A stretch of DNA of 64,000 nt from assembly GCA_966211795.1 (NCBI GenBank), contig CBIHNW010000015.1, forward strand, positions 62,001-126,000, written 5' to 3'. Below are positions 18,902 through 27,629 of this stretch, piece after piece; position 1 is the first letter of the stretch; every line of letters starts with the position of its first letter. A program made the translations under genes and the position numbers. The notes below the pieces were generated by a model, which searched no databases, had not been told where the DNA came from, and worked only from the letters and a program-made list of their open reading frames with translations. Source of the stretch: 21-14-0-10-47-8 sp966211795. Its GTDB lineage: Bacteria > Bdellovibrionota > Bdellovibrionia > Bdellovibrionales > Bdellovibrionaceae.

Positions 18902-20395
18902 TCAAGTTTTTTGAATCCAGAAGCTTTTCATCAAGGTTTCTTCATTCGGCAATTCAAAATCCCAATCACGCCAGCCATTTTCGATCTTTGCTTTGGGTTT
19001 CAAAATATTCTGAATTTGCTGCCTGAGCTTTTCGCTGCTCCACTTTTCCAAGTTGCAGCTAAAAAGTAAAAAACCCTGCGGCGCTAAAACTTGCCAGCAC
19101 AGATTGAGAAGATCTGGCAGCGCCTGGTCTAATCTGAAGACTCCATCTTTGTGGCGGCCGAACGAAGGGGGATCGCAAATGATGATATCAAATTGCCGAT
19201 TTCGTTTGATCGCACCCTTCAAAAAAAGGAGCGTTTCCGATTGAAAGAAGTTATTAAGCGATGGATCCAGTCTATTCAAGACAAAATTTTGTCGACCCCA
19301 CTCCAGAAAACCGGCACTGAGATCGACCGAAGTGACTTCGCTGGCGCCGGCAGCTGCTGCTGTCACCGAAAAGCCACAGGTGTAAGAAAAGAGATTCAAG
19401 ACTCGGCGTTGATCAGCCATGGCTTGGACCCGGCGACGATTGGCTCGTTGATCCAAGAACAATCCAGGGGATTGACCGTTTTGACTTTGAAAAGAGTAGA
19501 GCAGATCATTTTCGGTCGCCGACCAACTGTCCTGCCATTGTTCCGAGCGCCAAATCTGTCGTTTGTTGGGATCTTCCCCCCGGTTTTGCATTTTTCGCAG
19601 CAACCACTGTTTTTTTAGAAGGCCGGCAATAAACTCGCAGCGCTCCAGATCCTCGGCCGTGGGCTCTGTTTCGCGATACCAATAAAACCAAAGTTGTTGA
19701 CCCAGAAGATCCAGGCGCAAATCGGGCAAATGAATCAAACGCAAAGTGATATCAGGGTTTTGTAAAAAACCGTAGAGCCTTTGACGCCGATCGATTTCTG
19801 ATAACCAGCGAATCAGCTCGACATCCCTTAAAAGCCCCATGCGATCCATGAAGACAGGGGGCGGTGATAGCAGTGGTTCTTGCCCCGGGATGCGAAGTTC
19901 TTGAGCATGCAAGCAAAGATGCGGATAGGCAGTTCCCTGATAAGTGACATCTCCCAAAATCGGCAATCCCAAATTTGCCGCATGGATGCGGATTTGATGA
20001 GCGCGCCCGGTTAGCGGTGTGGCTTCCCACAATTCGAAAAAAGCATTTCGTTTCAGGCGTCGAAACAAAGTTTCCGCTTCTTTGCCTTCGATCGGTGCGG
20101 TCGATCGCAGCTCGTGCGTGTCAGACTTTCGATCCGTCAGAAAAAGATATTTCTTCTGCACTTGGCGACTTTGCAGCATCTCCGTCAGCTGGGCCGCTGC
20201 CGCGCTCGAAGTCGCTAGCACCATCACGCCCGTCGTCGTTTTGTCCAAGCGCTGCGCAATGTACAATTTTGTTTGCAACTCGCGCTCATAAATTTCGGCA
20301 ATGCCAAGTTTATTTTTATCTGGGGCATGAGTCGAAAAACCGGCGGGTTTATCGATCGAAATGAATGAGTCACTTTGTTTAAATTGAAGCTTCAT
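18902..20395 (-). CDS. Fused RluA-type pseudouridine synthase and RlmI-type methyltransferase
   Basis: A 497-residue two-enzyme protein. Residues ~1-210 are a RluA-family pseudouridine synthase with the catalytic Asp in AQRLDKTTTGVMVLA and GRAHQIRIHAANLGLPILGD; there is no S4 domain. Residues ~250-497 are a class I SAM-dependent methyltransferase of the RlmI/RlmK type, with VLNLFSYTCGFSVTAAAAGA, a Glu/Asp ribose contact in VTSVDLS and the catalytic DPPSFGR. It probably modifies two positions of rRNA, but the targets are unknown. The divergent lemA operon starts 72 bp away; the kinase gene follows downstream. Confidence 0.88.
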   Translation of the reverse strand: MKLQFKQSDSFISIDKPAGFSTHAPDKNKLGIAEIYERELQTKLYIAQRLDKTTTGVMVLATSSAAAAQLTEMLQSRQVQKKYLFLTDRKSDTHELRSTAPIEGKEAETLFRRLKRNAFFELWEATPLTGRAHQIRIHAANLGLPILGDVTYQGTAYPHLCLHAQELRIPGQEPLLSPPPVFMDRMGLLRDVELIRWLSEIDRRQRLYGFLQNPDITLRLIHLPDLRLDLLGQQLWFYWYRETEPTAEDLERCEFIAGLLKKQWLLRKMQNRGEDPNKRQIWRSEQWQDSWSATENDLLYSFQSQNGQSPGLFLDQRANRRRVQAMADQRRVLNLFSYTCGFSVTAAAAGASEVTSVDLSAGFLEWGRQNFVLNRLDPSLNNFFQSETLLFLKGAIKRNRQFDIIICDPPSFGRHKDGVFRLDQALPDLLNLCWQVLAPQGFLLFSCNLEKWSSEKLRQQIQNILKPKAKIENGWRDWDFELPNEETLMKSFWIQKT

Positions 20396-20467
20396 GCGTC
20401 ATTCCAGATGAACTGTTTTTTCAAGCAAAGATCAAGTAATTTATCGATAGAAAATGGAGTCGAATCC

Positions 20468-21085
20468 ATGAAAACGACGCTGACAAAAATGATTCTGAAA
20501 AATGTAAAGGTCTTGAGCCTGGTGACGGTTTGCTTGGTGCTGTCGGCCTGCGGAATGCAATCCATTCCCCAATCTAAGAATAGCGTGGACGCATCATTGG
20601 CCGAAGTGACCAACCAGTACAAACGCCGCGCCGACCTGATTCCGAATTTGGTGAACGTGGTGAAAGGTTACGCCAAACATGAAAGCGAAACTTTACAGGG
20701 GGTCACCGAAGCTCGCGCTCGTGCCACCCAAATCACGATCGATCCTTCCAAGGTGACACCGGAACAGTTGCAAAAATTCTCGGCGGCACAGGGGCAACTG
20801 TCCCAAGCTTTGGGTCGATTGCTGGCCGTCTCTGAAAATTATCCCAATCTGAAAGCGGACACCCAGTTTCGCGACCTGCAGGCCCAGCTAGAGGGCACCG
20901 AAAATCGCATCACGGTCGCTCGCCAGCGTTACATCGAGACCATCAAAGAGTTCAACAATCTGGTCAGTGTTCCGCCCACCAGCTGGACCAACGGAATCAT
21001 GTATCACTACGATAAAATGCCTCAGTGGGATGTGTCCGCCGAGGAAAAAACTCAGGTCGAAAAACCACCAGAAGTTAAAATGTAA
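20468..21085 (+). CDS. lemA: LemA family lipoprotein
   Basis: A 205-residue LemA-family protein. The N-terminus has a lipoprotein signal with lipobox LSAC (Cys28). The body is the four-helix LemA fold with the conserved NQYKRRADLIPNLVNVVKGY and TRFRDLQ-like TQFRDLQAQLEGTENRI. The function in bacteria is unclear; it is almost always next to TPM-domain genes, as here. The start at 20468 is set by GGAG 9 bp upstream and the lipobox position. The stop and the next start overlap (TAATG). Confidence 0.92.
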   Translation: MKTTLTKMILKNVKVLSLVTVCLVLSACGMQSIPQSKNSVDASLAEVTNQYKRRADLIPNLVNVVKGYAKHESETLQGVTEARARATQITIDPSKVTPEQLQKFSAAQGQLSQALGRLLAVSENYPNLKADTQFRDLQAQLEGTENRITVARQRYIETIKEFNNLVSVPPTSWTNGIMYHYDKMPQWDVSAEEKTQVEKPPEVKM

Positions 21086-21834
21086 TGACTCGGCTGCTTG
21101 GATTTCTCTTCATGATGTGTTCTGGTTTCGCGCCGGCCCACGCATTGGTGGCGCCGGCATTCGAAGTTCCTGCCTTGCAGGGGCCGGTTATGGATTTGGC
21201 GCACATGATGACCGCCCAGGATCAAGCCACACTCGAAAGCGTGTTGCGAGATTTTCACCAAAGGGGCAAAGGGCAAATCCAAGTTCTCACGTTGCCGAAT
21301 TTAGCGGGCCTGACCATCGAGCAAGCTTCGATTCAAATTGTGGATCGTTGGAAGCTTGGCGACCGCAAACGGGATGACGGAGTTCTGCTCTTGGTCGCCC
21401 TGGAAGAGAGAAAGATCCGCATCGAAGTCGGCCAGGGCTTGGAAGGTGATCTACCAGACATCAAGGCCAAACAAATCGTTTCGGACGTCATGGCGCCATT
21501 CTTTCGTCAGGGCATTCCCTCGCAAGGAATCATCCAGGGGACATTGTGGATCGCAAAAACAATCGATCCCGAGTTCGAAACTTCGGTGGCGCCGATGCAA
21601 CCGCGCCAGCACCGGGCTTCTTCAGGGAACCAGTATGAAGGATTGTTTGTTTTGATCTTTGTCATCTTCATGCTTCTTGGAAATCTGTTTCGGCCGCGAC
21701 GACGCTCATTCTGGGGCGGTGGTGGCGGCTGGGGCGGCGGCGGCTTTGGTGGATTCGGGGGCGGTGGCAGTGGCGGCGGCTGGTCCGGTGGCGGCGGTGG
21801 TTTTAGCGGAGGAGGTGCCAGTGGAAGCTGGTAA
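21085..21834 (+). CDS. TPM-domain membrane protein with glycine-rich tail (YgcG-like)
   Basis: A 249-residue protein: signal peptide (~1-20), then a TPM (TLP18.3/Psb32/MOLO-1) domain at ~35-165 with QGPVMDLAHMMTAQDQATLE, DRWKLGDRKRDDGVLLLVAL and RIEVGQGLEGDLPD. A single transmembrane segment at ~190-210 and a GGGGWGGGGFGGFGGGG-type tail follow. TPM domains bind metal in some relatives and help photosystem repair in plants; the bacterial role is unknown. It starts on the lemA stop and ends overlapping a second TPM gene. Confidence 0.9.
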   Translation: MTRLLGFLFMMCSGFAPAHALVAPAFEVPALQGPVMDLAHMMTAQDQATLESVLRDFHQRGKGQIQVLTLPNLAGLTIEQASIQIVDRWKLGDRKRDDGVLLLVALEERKIRIEVGQGLEGDLPDIKAKQIVSDVMAPFFRQGIPSQGIIQGTLWIAKTIDPEFETSVAPMQPRQHRASSGNQYEGLFVLIFVIFMLLGNLFRPRRRSFWGGGGGWGGGGFGGFGGGGSGGGWSGGGGGFSGGGASGSW

Positions 21835-22480
21835 TCAAAAATGGGCGCGAAGCTTGATCAAAGAGGGTGACCCTTTGAAGGTGAGTGCGGCCGTCGCCAA
21901 AGTCGAAACGCAAACCTCGGGCGAGATTGTCCCGATCATCGTCCGACGATCTTCAACGATCGGACATGTGCCTTTCTTGCTCACCTTGATCTTGCTGGTG
22001 GCAATTTTGGTTTTTGAAGTTCCCCAAATGCCGATCTTTGCTCGTTACAACCTGAGCTGGATTTTGTTTTTCGTGGCTTTGTTCTGCTTTCTCGTTTCCA
22101 TCCCACTGTCAAAATTCATTTGGGTGCAGCGAATGTTGGTCTCGCAAGCGGACCAAAAATTTCAAGTCGAAGAGCGTGCCTTGCTTGAATTTTACCAGAC
22201 AGGAATCGTCAACACGAAAGCCCGCACCGGTATTCTGCTTTTTCTTTCGGTGATGGAACGAAAAGCCGTCGTCTTGGCGGATGAAGCCATCTCGCAAAAG
22301 CTTCCACCCGAAACTTGGAATGAGATCTGCCAAATCATGGTGGATGGCGTGAGAAAAGGCGATACTGCCACTGGATTGGTCAAGGCCATTGAAGCCTGTG
22401 GGCAAGTTCTCGCGCAGCATTTTCCCGCGCAAGAGCTCAATCCCAACGAACTCAAGGACCACCTGATCATCAAAATCTAG
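21821..22480 (+). CDS. Second TPM-domain membrane protein
   Basis: A 219-residue protein. TPM-like sequence (VSAAVAKVETQTSGEIVPII) is followed at once by two transmembrane helices (~45-65 and ~75-95), then a cytoplasmic part with a helix pair (VLADEAISQKLPPETWNEIC). The start is the GTG at 21821, which has GGAGG 5 bp upstream inside the glycine-coding tail of the preceding gene and overlaps it by 14 bp. It is the third gene of the lemA operon; its job is unknown. Confidence 0.82.
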   Translation: MEAGNQKWARSLIKEGDPLKVSAAVAKVETQTSGEIVPIIVRRSSTIGHVPFLLTLILLVAILVFEVPQMPIFARYNLSWILFFVALFCFLVSIPLSKFIWVQRMLVSQADQKFQVEERALLEFYQTGIVNTKARTGILLFLSVMERKAVVLADEAISQKLPPETWNEICQIMVDGVRKGDTATGLVKAIEACGQVLAQHFPAQELNPNELKDHLIIKI

Positions 22481-22519
22481 ATTTGGAAGCGGCCTTAGAT
22501 CCCCCAGATCCTTTGTTAT

Positions 22520-22537
22520 GGTATCGAAAGCGATACC
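22520..22537. terminator. Short hairpin between convergent genes
   Basis: GGTATCG-AAAG-CGATACC, 40 bp past the second TPM stop and ahead of the convergent Gre-like gene end. The T tract is missing on both sides, so termination is only a guess. Confidence 0.3.
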
Positions 22538-22583
22538 TGGGTGCCGCTCATTATGGTGGAGACACGGAGATCACCGCCGATGT

Positions 22584-23063
22584 TTAGCTGACGGAGAGGA
22601 TTTCGTATTCGCGGACTTTGTTACCGGTTTCGACGACGGCGGTGTCGCCGACCTTGAGACCCAAAAGAGCTTCGCCAAGGGGCGAACTGGGGGTCAGAAT
22701 TTGCACGGCCATTCCGTCGACGGTCAAGACGGTGCCACCGCCCTTGGACATAATGAAAACCATGCTTTGTTTTTCGTTGTGGCTCACCTGGACAAGCGCG
22801 GTGGAAGCGATGGCCTCGTCCGGCGCAAAAGTGCGGACCTGCAGATCCTTGTAGATAAAAATCAGCTCTTCAATATCGCCGACGCGTTTGGCTTGCGCTC
22901 CCGCAAGGTAAGAAGCTTCCAATCCCCGGGTGTAGTATTCGTTTTCGGGCTTGCTTTCTTCGTTCGTGGCGGCTTCATAAGTGGCCAGCGCTGCTTCTTT
23001 TAAGGCAACCAATTCTTTTTCTAGATGAGTCACGATCTTTTCGATCAACAATTGTTTGTTCAC
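22584..23063 (-). CDS. GreA/GreB-like transcription elongation factor
   Basis: A 159-residue protein with the Gre layout: a helical hairpin (1-75, with acidic and Lys residues) and a C-terminal FKBP-like domain (SSPLGEALLGLKVGDTAVVE, then VREYEILSV). Gre factors rescue backtracked RNA polymerase by stimulating transcript cleavage. The hairpin lacks the standard GreA/GreB tip sequence at the usual place, so it could instead be an Rnk-like or Gfh-type inhibitor. It is convergent with the TPM gene and divergent from 23182. Confidence 0.8.
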   Translation of the reverse strand: MNKQLLIEKIVTHLEKELVALKEAALATYEAATNEESKPENEYYTRGLEASYLAGAQAKRVGDIEELIFIYKDLQVRTFAPDEAIASTALVQVSHNEKQSMVFIMSKGGGTVLTVDGMAVQILTPSSPLGEALLGLKVGDTAVVETGNKVREYEILSVS

Positions 23064-23181
23064 GTTTCCTTGACCTCGGATTTGATTTTATACCGATTTT
23101 GGAATCTGACAAGTCGTCCAGCGTTTAGCTCCGAGTCAGAATTTCACTTTACCACTTTCGGCATCTTTGAGATCGTGAATC

Positions 23182-24030
23182 ATGGCAAAAATCCACATTG
23201 GCTTGGTCACGGAAAATAAGTCCCTGGAAGCGGAAGTTAAGCAAGCCGCCGAACAATTTGGTGGGGCCTACGTGCACCAAGCTAAGAACGTCTACGAGCT
23301 TTTGCAAAAACTTACGATGCAGAAGATCCAAATGATTTTGGTTCATCTCCCAGCCTCGGGTGAGGGCAGTGATCTAGGCTCCACGTTTTCCTTCATCCGC
23401 AGCAAAAAAGACCTCGCTAAAATCCCGATGGGCGTGCTCACCGACAGTGCACGTTTGCAGACCAATTTTCTGCTGTTGGACCCTTTGGTGCGGAATTTTC
23501 CCTTGTCCAGCGGAATTTTTGTGACCTTGCTGTCGATGATCCCGATGGTTCAAGATCCGTCGCACGTGCCATCGGTGATGTCCGAGCAGTGGGTGCAGAC
23601 TGAATTTTTAGAGTCTCTCAAATCGAAAACCGGCCAAGACATGCAATTCACCATTCGCGAAGCCACCGAGGATGAACGTCGACAGTCTTTCTACAGTCAG
23701 CAGGCCGACGAAGTTCGTTCGCATTTGGGTTGGTTCAAATTTACGGTGCGCATGCTTGAGACCGAATCAGATGGCATGTCAAAAATGTTTCGCGGACTCA
23801 GTCGGGATACGATTGAAGAATTCTCGCAAGCGCTTCTCAGTCAAGTCGTCGAGGAATTCAATTTGAAAGTGCAAAATGATTTTTCCACTCGCGGTGCCAT
23901 TTACTTGCCCGAGATGGATCAGCTCAACCCGGTTGATCGCAAGTGGGTGTACGCCCACGTGAAACATCAGGGCTACATGTTTGCAGCCCCAGAGTGTCAG
24001 ATTTTACTCGAAGTCAGCCGTTACATTTAA
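23182..24030 (+). CDS. Receiver-like protein with CheX-like C-terminal region, unknown function
   Basis: A 282-residue cytoplasmic protein. Residues 1-115 have the receiver alternation (IHIGLVTENKSLEAEVKQAA, IQMILVHLP, PMGVLTDSAR). His stands where the phosphorylated Asp should be (ILVHLP), and the DD pair near the N-terminus is missing, so it is a pseudo-receiver. Residues ~130-282 (FRGLSRDTIEEFSQALLSQV, then FSTRGAIYLPEM) look faintly like CheX/FliN-neighbour phosphatases, without a convincing match. Its 3' end is 14 bp from the convergent DEAD-box gene. The assignment to the receiver fold is by pattern only. Confidence 0.6.
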   Translation: MAKIHIGLVTENKSLEAEVKQAAEQFGGAYVHQAKNVYELLQKLTMQKIQMILVHLPASGEGSDLGSTFSFIRSKKDLAKIPMGVLTDSARLQTNFLLLDPLVRNFPLSSGIFVTLLSMIPMVQDPSHVPSVMSEQWVQTEFLESLKSKTGQDMQFTIREATEDERRQSFYSQQADEVRSHLGWFKFTVRMLETESDGMSKMFRGLSRDTIEEFSQALLSQVVEEFNLKVQNDFSTRGAIYLPEMDQLNPVDRKWVYAHVKHQGYMFAAPECQILLEVSRYI

Positions 24031-24044
24031 CGACCCTTAGAAAA

Positions 24045-25400
24045 TTAGCGAGAAGGGCGAAAACGACGTCGTGGCTTGCCGCCACCACTTCCGCTGCCTG
24101 AGCCACCACCAGATCCACCGGATCGGTTGCCGCCGCCGCCAGAGCCACCACCGCTACCTCCGCCGCTTCCGCCGCGACGACCACCGCCTCGGCGTCCGCC
24201 ACCACCACCACCGCCGCGAACGCGACTGACGCTGGTGACTGCGGCTTTGGCTGCTGCATCTGAATGGTAGGGATGATCCAAGATGACCGGAATCGTTTGC
24301 CGAGTCGTCTTTTCAATGGCGAAGAGATATGACTTTTCTTCCGCCGTGCAAAGCGAGATGGCTTCGCCTTCGGTGCCGGCGCGTGCGGTTCGACCGATGC
24401 GATGCACGTAATTTTCCGGAACATTCGGGAGCTCAAAGTTGATCACATGCGTGATGCCGTCGATGTCGATCCCGCGAGAAGCGATGTCGGTTGCCACCAA
24501 CACGCGAATGCGATCTTGCGAGAAATCTTCGATCGCCCGTTGACGAGCGCCTTGCGATTTATTGCCATGAATGGCTGCCGCCGTGATGCCATTTTTTTCA
24601 AGCTTATCGACGACCTTGTTGGCCCCGTGTTTCATTTCCACGAAGACCAGAACTTTGTACAGATTATTATCCTGAAGCAAGCGAAGCAGCAGACTCATCT
24701 TATCCTTGCGGTCCACGTACATCACGCTTTGCGCGATTTTCTCGACCGTGGTTGAAGCCGGTGTGACTTCGACTTTTTTCGGATTTTGCAAGATTGAATG
24801 GGCAAGCTTGGCGATTTCGCCCGGCATGGTGGCCGAGAAAAAGAGGTTGTGCTTTTTTTCTGGCAGCAGCGGTAAGATGCGTTTGATATCGCGCATGAAT
24901 CCCATATCCAGCATGCGATCGGCTTCATCCAAAACGAAAATTTCCACGCGGTCCAATTTCAAATGGCGTTGCTCGATCAAATCCAGCAAGCGGCCCGGTG
25001 TCGCCACCAAAACATCCACTCCTTGAGCTAAATCTCGAACCTGGTTGCCCTGACCGACGCCGCCGAAGATCACGGCATATTTTTGCTTTAAGTGTTTGCC
25101 GTAAGTGAGCAGACTTTTGTGGATCTGAATGGCCAGCTCGCGAGTTGGGGTCAGAATCAAGCATCGGGGAGAACGGGGCTCGCGGCGACTGCGATTTTCT
25201 GACAGAAGTTGCAAAATTGGAAGGCAGAACGCCGCTGTTTTTCCGGTTCCTGTTTGCGCGATGCCCAGAAGGTCATGTCCCTGTAGAACGATGGGGATGG
25301 CCTGAGCTTGAATTGGGGTTGGCTTGTCGTAGCCAGTTTCTTTCAGTGCGGTTTGAATCGGTTCAATCAATTGAAGATCAGAGAAATGGGTCGAATTCAT
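24045..25400 (-). CDS. DEAD-box RNA helicase (RhlE-like) with RG/GS-rich tail
   Basis: A 451-residue ATP-dependent RNA helicase for ribosome assembly or RNA decay. It has the Q motif (GYDKPTPIQAQAIPIVLQG), motif I AQTGTGKT, PTRELA, TPGRL, DEAD, SAT, and in the second domain VFVEMK, TDIASRGIDI and HRIGRTAR. The C-terminal ~60 residues are a disordered GGGGRRGG/GSGGGS tail ending KPRRRFRPSR, likely for RNA binding. The ATG at 25400 (MNSTHFSDLQL) is chosen to fit the family; an open frame continues to 25481 without a ribosome site. Confidence 0.95.
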   Translation of the reverse strand: MNSTHFSDLQLIEPIQTALKETGYDKPTPIQAQAIPIVLQGHDLLGIAQTGTGKTAAFCLPILQLLSENRSRREPRSPRCLILTPTRELAIQIHKSLLTYGKHLKQKYAVIFGGVGQGNQVRDLAQGVDVLVATPGRLLDLIEQRHLKLDRVEIFVLDEADRMLDMGFMRDIKRILPLLPEKKHNLFFSATMPGEIAKLAHSILQNPKKVEVTPASTTVEKIAQSVMYVDRKDKMSLLLRLLQDNNLYKVLVFVEMKHGANKVVDKLEKNGITAAAIHGNKSQGARQRAIEDFSQDRIRVLVATDIASRGIDIDGITHVINFELPNVPENYVHRIGRTARAGTEGEAISLCTAEEKSYLFAIEKTTRQTIPVILDHPYHSDAAAKAAVTSVSRVRGGGGGGGRRGGGRRGGSGGGSGGGSGGGGNRSGGSGGGSGSGSGGGKPRRRFRPSR

Positions 25401-25490
25401 GAATAATGGAGCCTCGAGATGAAATTGATCAAGGAAATGTAAAGGCTCTTTATAGGGGGCGGACCTGGGAACAACAAGCAAAAAGTGGGT

Positions 25491-26183
25491 TTATGGGTCT
25501 TTTGGCAAAGCTTCCAGGGCCGGATCTGATTGCTTGTACTGATAGGCGTGCGAATCCGCGTCTTTGAAGGTCAGCATAAAGGCGTGGAAGGGGTGACCTG
25601 GCTTATTATAGTAAAAGCGATTTTTCAATTTAAAGACGGCAAATTGATCCGTGCCTAAGGTCCATTGACCCAGCGTGAAGTCCACTTTGTCTGTGTATCC
25701 GTACAGGAAATCGAAGATCGATTTTCCGATCAAATATCCTTTTTGATCGATCACCACTCCGTCTTCGGAAATCGTGTGCATGGTGATGAGGCCGTTGCGA
25801 TCTGGATTGAATTTGATCAACTCGATGTGCGAATCATCGTAGGCAGCGCATTTGCGTGCCGATCGTGATTCCAGTGCGATACCCGAAGCGGTCGAGCCGA
25901 TAATTTTCCAACGCATGCAGTTTGTGGTGCCGTTGCTGTTGGTGGATTGCCACTCGATCCATTGTCCGATCTTCAATTGCGACTCGGAAAAAAGTGGCGG
26001 CACATCGAAGCTTGTTTTTTCGCTCCCGTTTCCATGATCGGTCTTTTGTTCATCAGGTGTTTGAATGGCAAGCTCGTGATTTTTGGCTCCGCAGCCAGCG
26101 TTAAAAATGAAAAGAAATAAAAGGGCTAGACCCAAGTGAGATCCAGATGAAAGTGAGCGCGAAACTGGGTTTTGATTGTGCAT
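25491..26183 (-). CDS. Putative lipoprotein of unknown function
   Basis: A 230-residue protein with a signal peptide and a lipobox-like site (FIFNAGC, Cys about 27). The mature part is polar, then strand-rich, with KIGQWIEWQSTN, NCMRWKIIG and two cysteines. No family was recognised. The ATG at 26183 is chosen because it starts the signal peptide; the frame above it is open but has no ribosome site. It is divergent from the PilZ-like membrane gene, whose start is 120 bp away. Confidence 0.65.
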   Translation of the reverse strand: MHNQNPVSRSLSSGSHLGLALLFLFIFNAGCGAKNHELAIQTPDEQKTDHGNGSEKTSFDVPPLFSESQLKIGQWIEWQSTNSNGTTNCMRWKIIGSTASGIALESRSARKCAAYDDSHIELIKFNPDRNGLITMHTISEDGVVIDQKGYLIGKSIFDFLYGYTDKVDFTLGQWTLGTDQFAVFKLKNRFYYNKPGHPFHAFMLTFKDADSHAYQYKQSDPALEALPKDP

Positions 26184-26302
26184 AAAGAAATTCAAACATG
26201 CTTCTTTTGAATCAGCAAATTGCAACGCGGCAGGCGAGAGAGGGTCTTGCACATCTCGGTTTTCGCTTGAGAGCGTCAGATCAAAATGTAAACATTTAAT
26301 TT

Positions 26303-26992
26303 GTGACAAAACTTCCATTCTCTCGTTACCCGCAAATTTGGTGTTCGGTGGTGCTGATTTGGCTGATGCCGGCCATCGTTCTCGGTGTACTTTCGGCCAT
26401 CTATGGATTTTCGTATCTCAGTTTTTCGAGCTTTGACGAAGTTCAATTTGCCTGGTTTTTGATTGCGGGATTTTGTTTTTCCATGCAACGGAAAATCTGT
26501 TGGTTCATCGCCCTGTTTCTGCTTTTCGGTGTTTTTATTTCCAATGTCTTTTACGCATCGATCTTGGCGGCGCAACTGCAGTCTTACGAATATCAGCTGT
26601 GGTTGGCATTGAGCGTGTTGTTAGCGATCACCCTCATTTTTTCTTACTTCCGATTTCCCTACTTGGATGGACGGGACACGGCCTGGTTTGGCGTCGCCAA
26701 TCGAATGGAAGTGTCGATTCCCGCAATACTTGGATCCAAGCAAAATGGAAAGGTGACTTCCATTTCAATCACCGGGGTTCTTTTTCACTTTGCAGAATCT
26801 TTAGAGAACATCCGAGTTGGTGATCAATTGCACCTCACAATGGAAGAGTTAAATTTGCATGAACTTCCGGTCGAAGTTCGTGGCATGCTGGGAGAAAAAA
26901 TTCGACTCAAATTTCTTTGGTTAGGATTTGCTCAATCACGACTTTTGAAGAGTCGTCTGAAAAAAATGACCCAGACGGCGAAAAAGTCCTGA
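26303..26992 (+). CDS. Membrane protein with C-terminal PilZ-like domain
   Basis: A 229-residue protein with four predicted transmembrane helices in the first ~120 residues, then an ~85-residue cytoplasmic domain (NRMEVSIPAILGSKQNGKVT, then SISITGVLFHF) that resembles a PilZ c-di-GMP-binding fold. The canonical RxxxR and DxSxxG motifs are degraded (NRM and SISITG), so ligand binding is doubtful. The only start is a GTG at 26303. Nothing in the neighbourhood makes or breaks c-di-GMP. Confidence 0.6.
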   Translation: MTKLPFSRYPQIWCSVVLIWLMPAIVLGVLSAIYGFSYLSFSSFDEVQFAWFLIAGFCFSMQRKICWFIALFLLFGVFISNVFYASILAAQLQSYEYQLWLALSVLLAITLIFSYFRFPYLDGRDTAWFGVANRMEVSIPAILGSKQNGKVTSISITGVLFHFAESLENIRVGDQLHLTMEELNLHELPVEVRGMLGEKIRLKFLWLGFAQSRLLKSRLKKMTQTAKKS

Positions 26993-27044
26993 GGCAAAAC
27001 TCCGCTGAATCATATAAATAAGAAATAATCTTGTTCTGAGTTTG

Positions 27045-27059
27045 GTACAACTTTTGTAC
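27045..27059. promoter_or_regulatory. Perfect dyad GTACAA-CTT-TTGTAC
   Basis: 6-bp arms around a 3-bp spacer, 49 bp upstream of the secreted protein start at 27108. This is the right place for an operator. No candidate regulator lies next to it. Confidence 0.4.
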
Positions 27060-27107
27060 AGGCTTTCCCTGGTTCTACATTTTCAAAATCATCTAAGGAG
27101 AATCTTC

Positions 27108-27629
27108 ATGAAAAGTCTTTTTCTCGTTTTTGCCTTGGTCTTAAGCTGTCCTTCCTTTGCGGCCACCGGAGTTCGCTTGTTCGATATTCAGCACGCGCAA
27201 TTTGATCAATCCCTCAATCTGGATTCAGAGCGCCGGGCCCAAGTCATCGTGGACTATAATACCGAGACGATCAGTCTCTATGCTCAGCACAAGCTTTGGA
27301 AATGTGCTCCCGGTGCGCTGTGCATTCAACTGATGCCCGTGCCATTTTCCACTCAGTTAAAAATTCAGTCTGTTGAAAAGGACGGATGTGGTGCCCGCAC
27401 AATCACGGCGGTCACCGACAATCGGGCATTGAATGGCGGATACGAAGAAATGAAACTGGTCGATGGCAGCGATGCGACCTGCATGTACATGGTTGAAGTC
27501 ATTCAGAAGGCAACCTATCAAACGATCTATCCTAAAGAGACCACAAATGAAATGAACGTCACCTCGTCCAGCATGATGCTCAAACTCAACACCCGTGCAG
27601 AATCATGGGAGCAATTGACCAGTCAATAG
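27108..27629 (+). CDS. Secreted protein of unknown function
   Basis: A 173-residue protein with a clear signal peptide (MKSLFLVFALVLSCPSFA, cleavage before ATGV). The mature part has four or more cysteines (WKCAPGALCIQLMP, KDGCGARTIT, ATCMYMVEV) and is predicted mostly beta. No family was recognised. TAAGGAG is placed ideally before the ATG at 27108, which decides the start. Its stop abuts that of the convergent recD2 gene without any gap. Confidence 0.72.
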   Translation: MKSLFLVFALVLSCPSFAATGVRLFDIQHAQFDQSLNLDSERRAQVIVDYNTETISLYAQHKLWKCAPGALCIQLMPVPFSTQLKIQSVEKDGCGARTITAVTDNRALNGGYEEMKLVDGSDATCMYMVEVIQKATYQTIYPKETTNEMNVTSSSMMLKLNTRAESWEQLTSQ

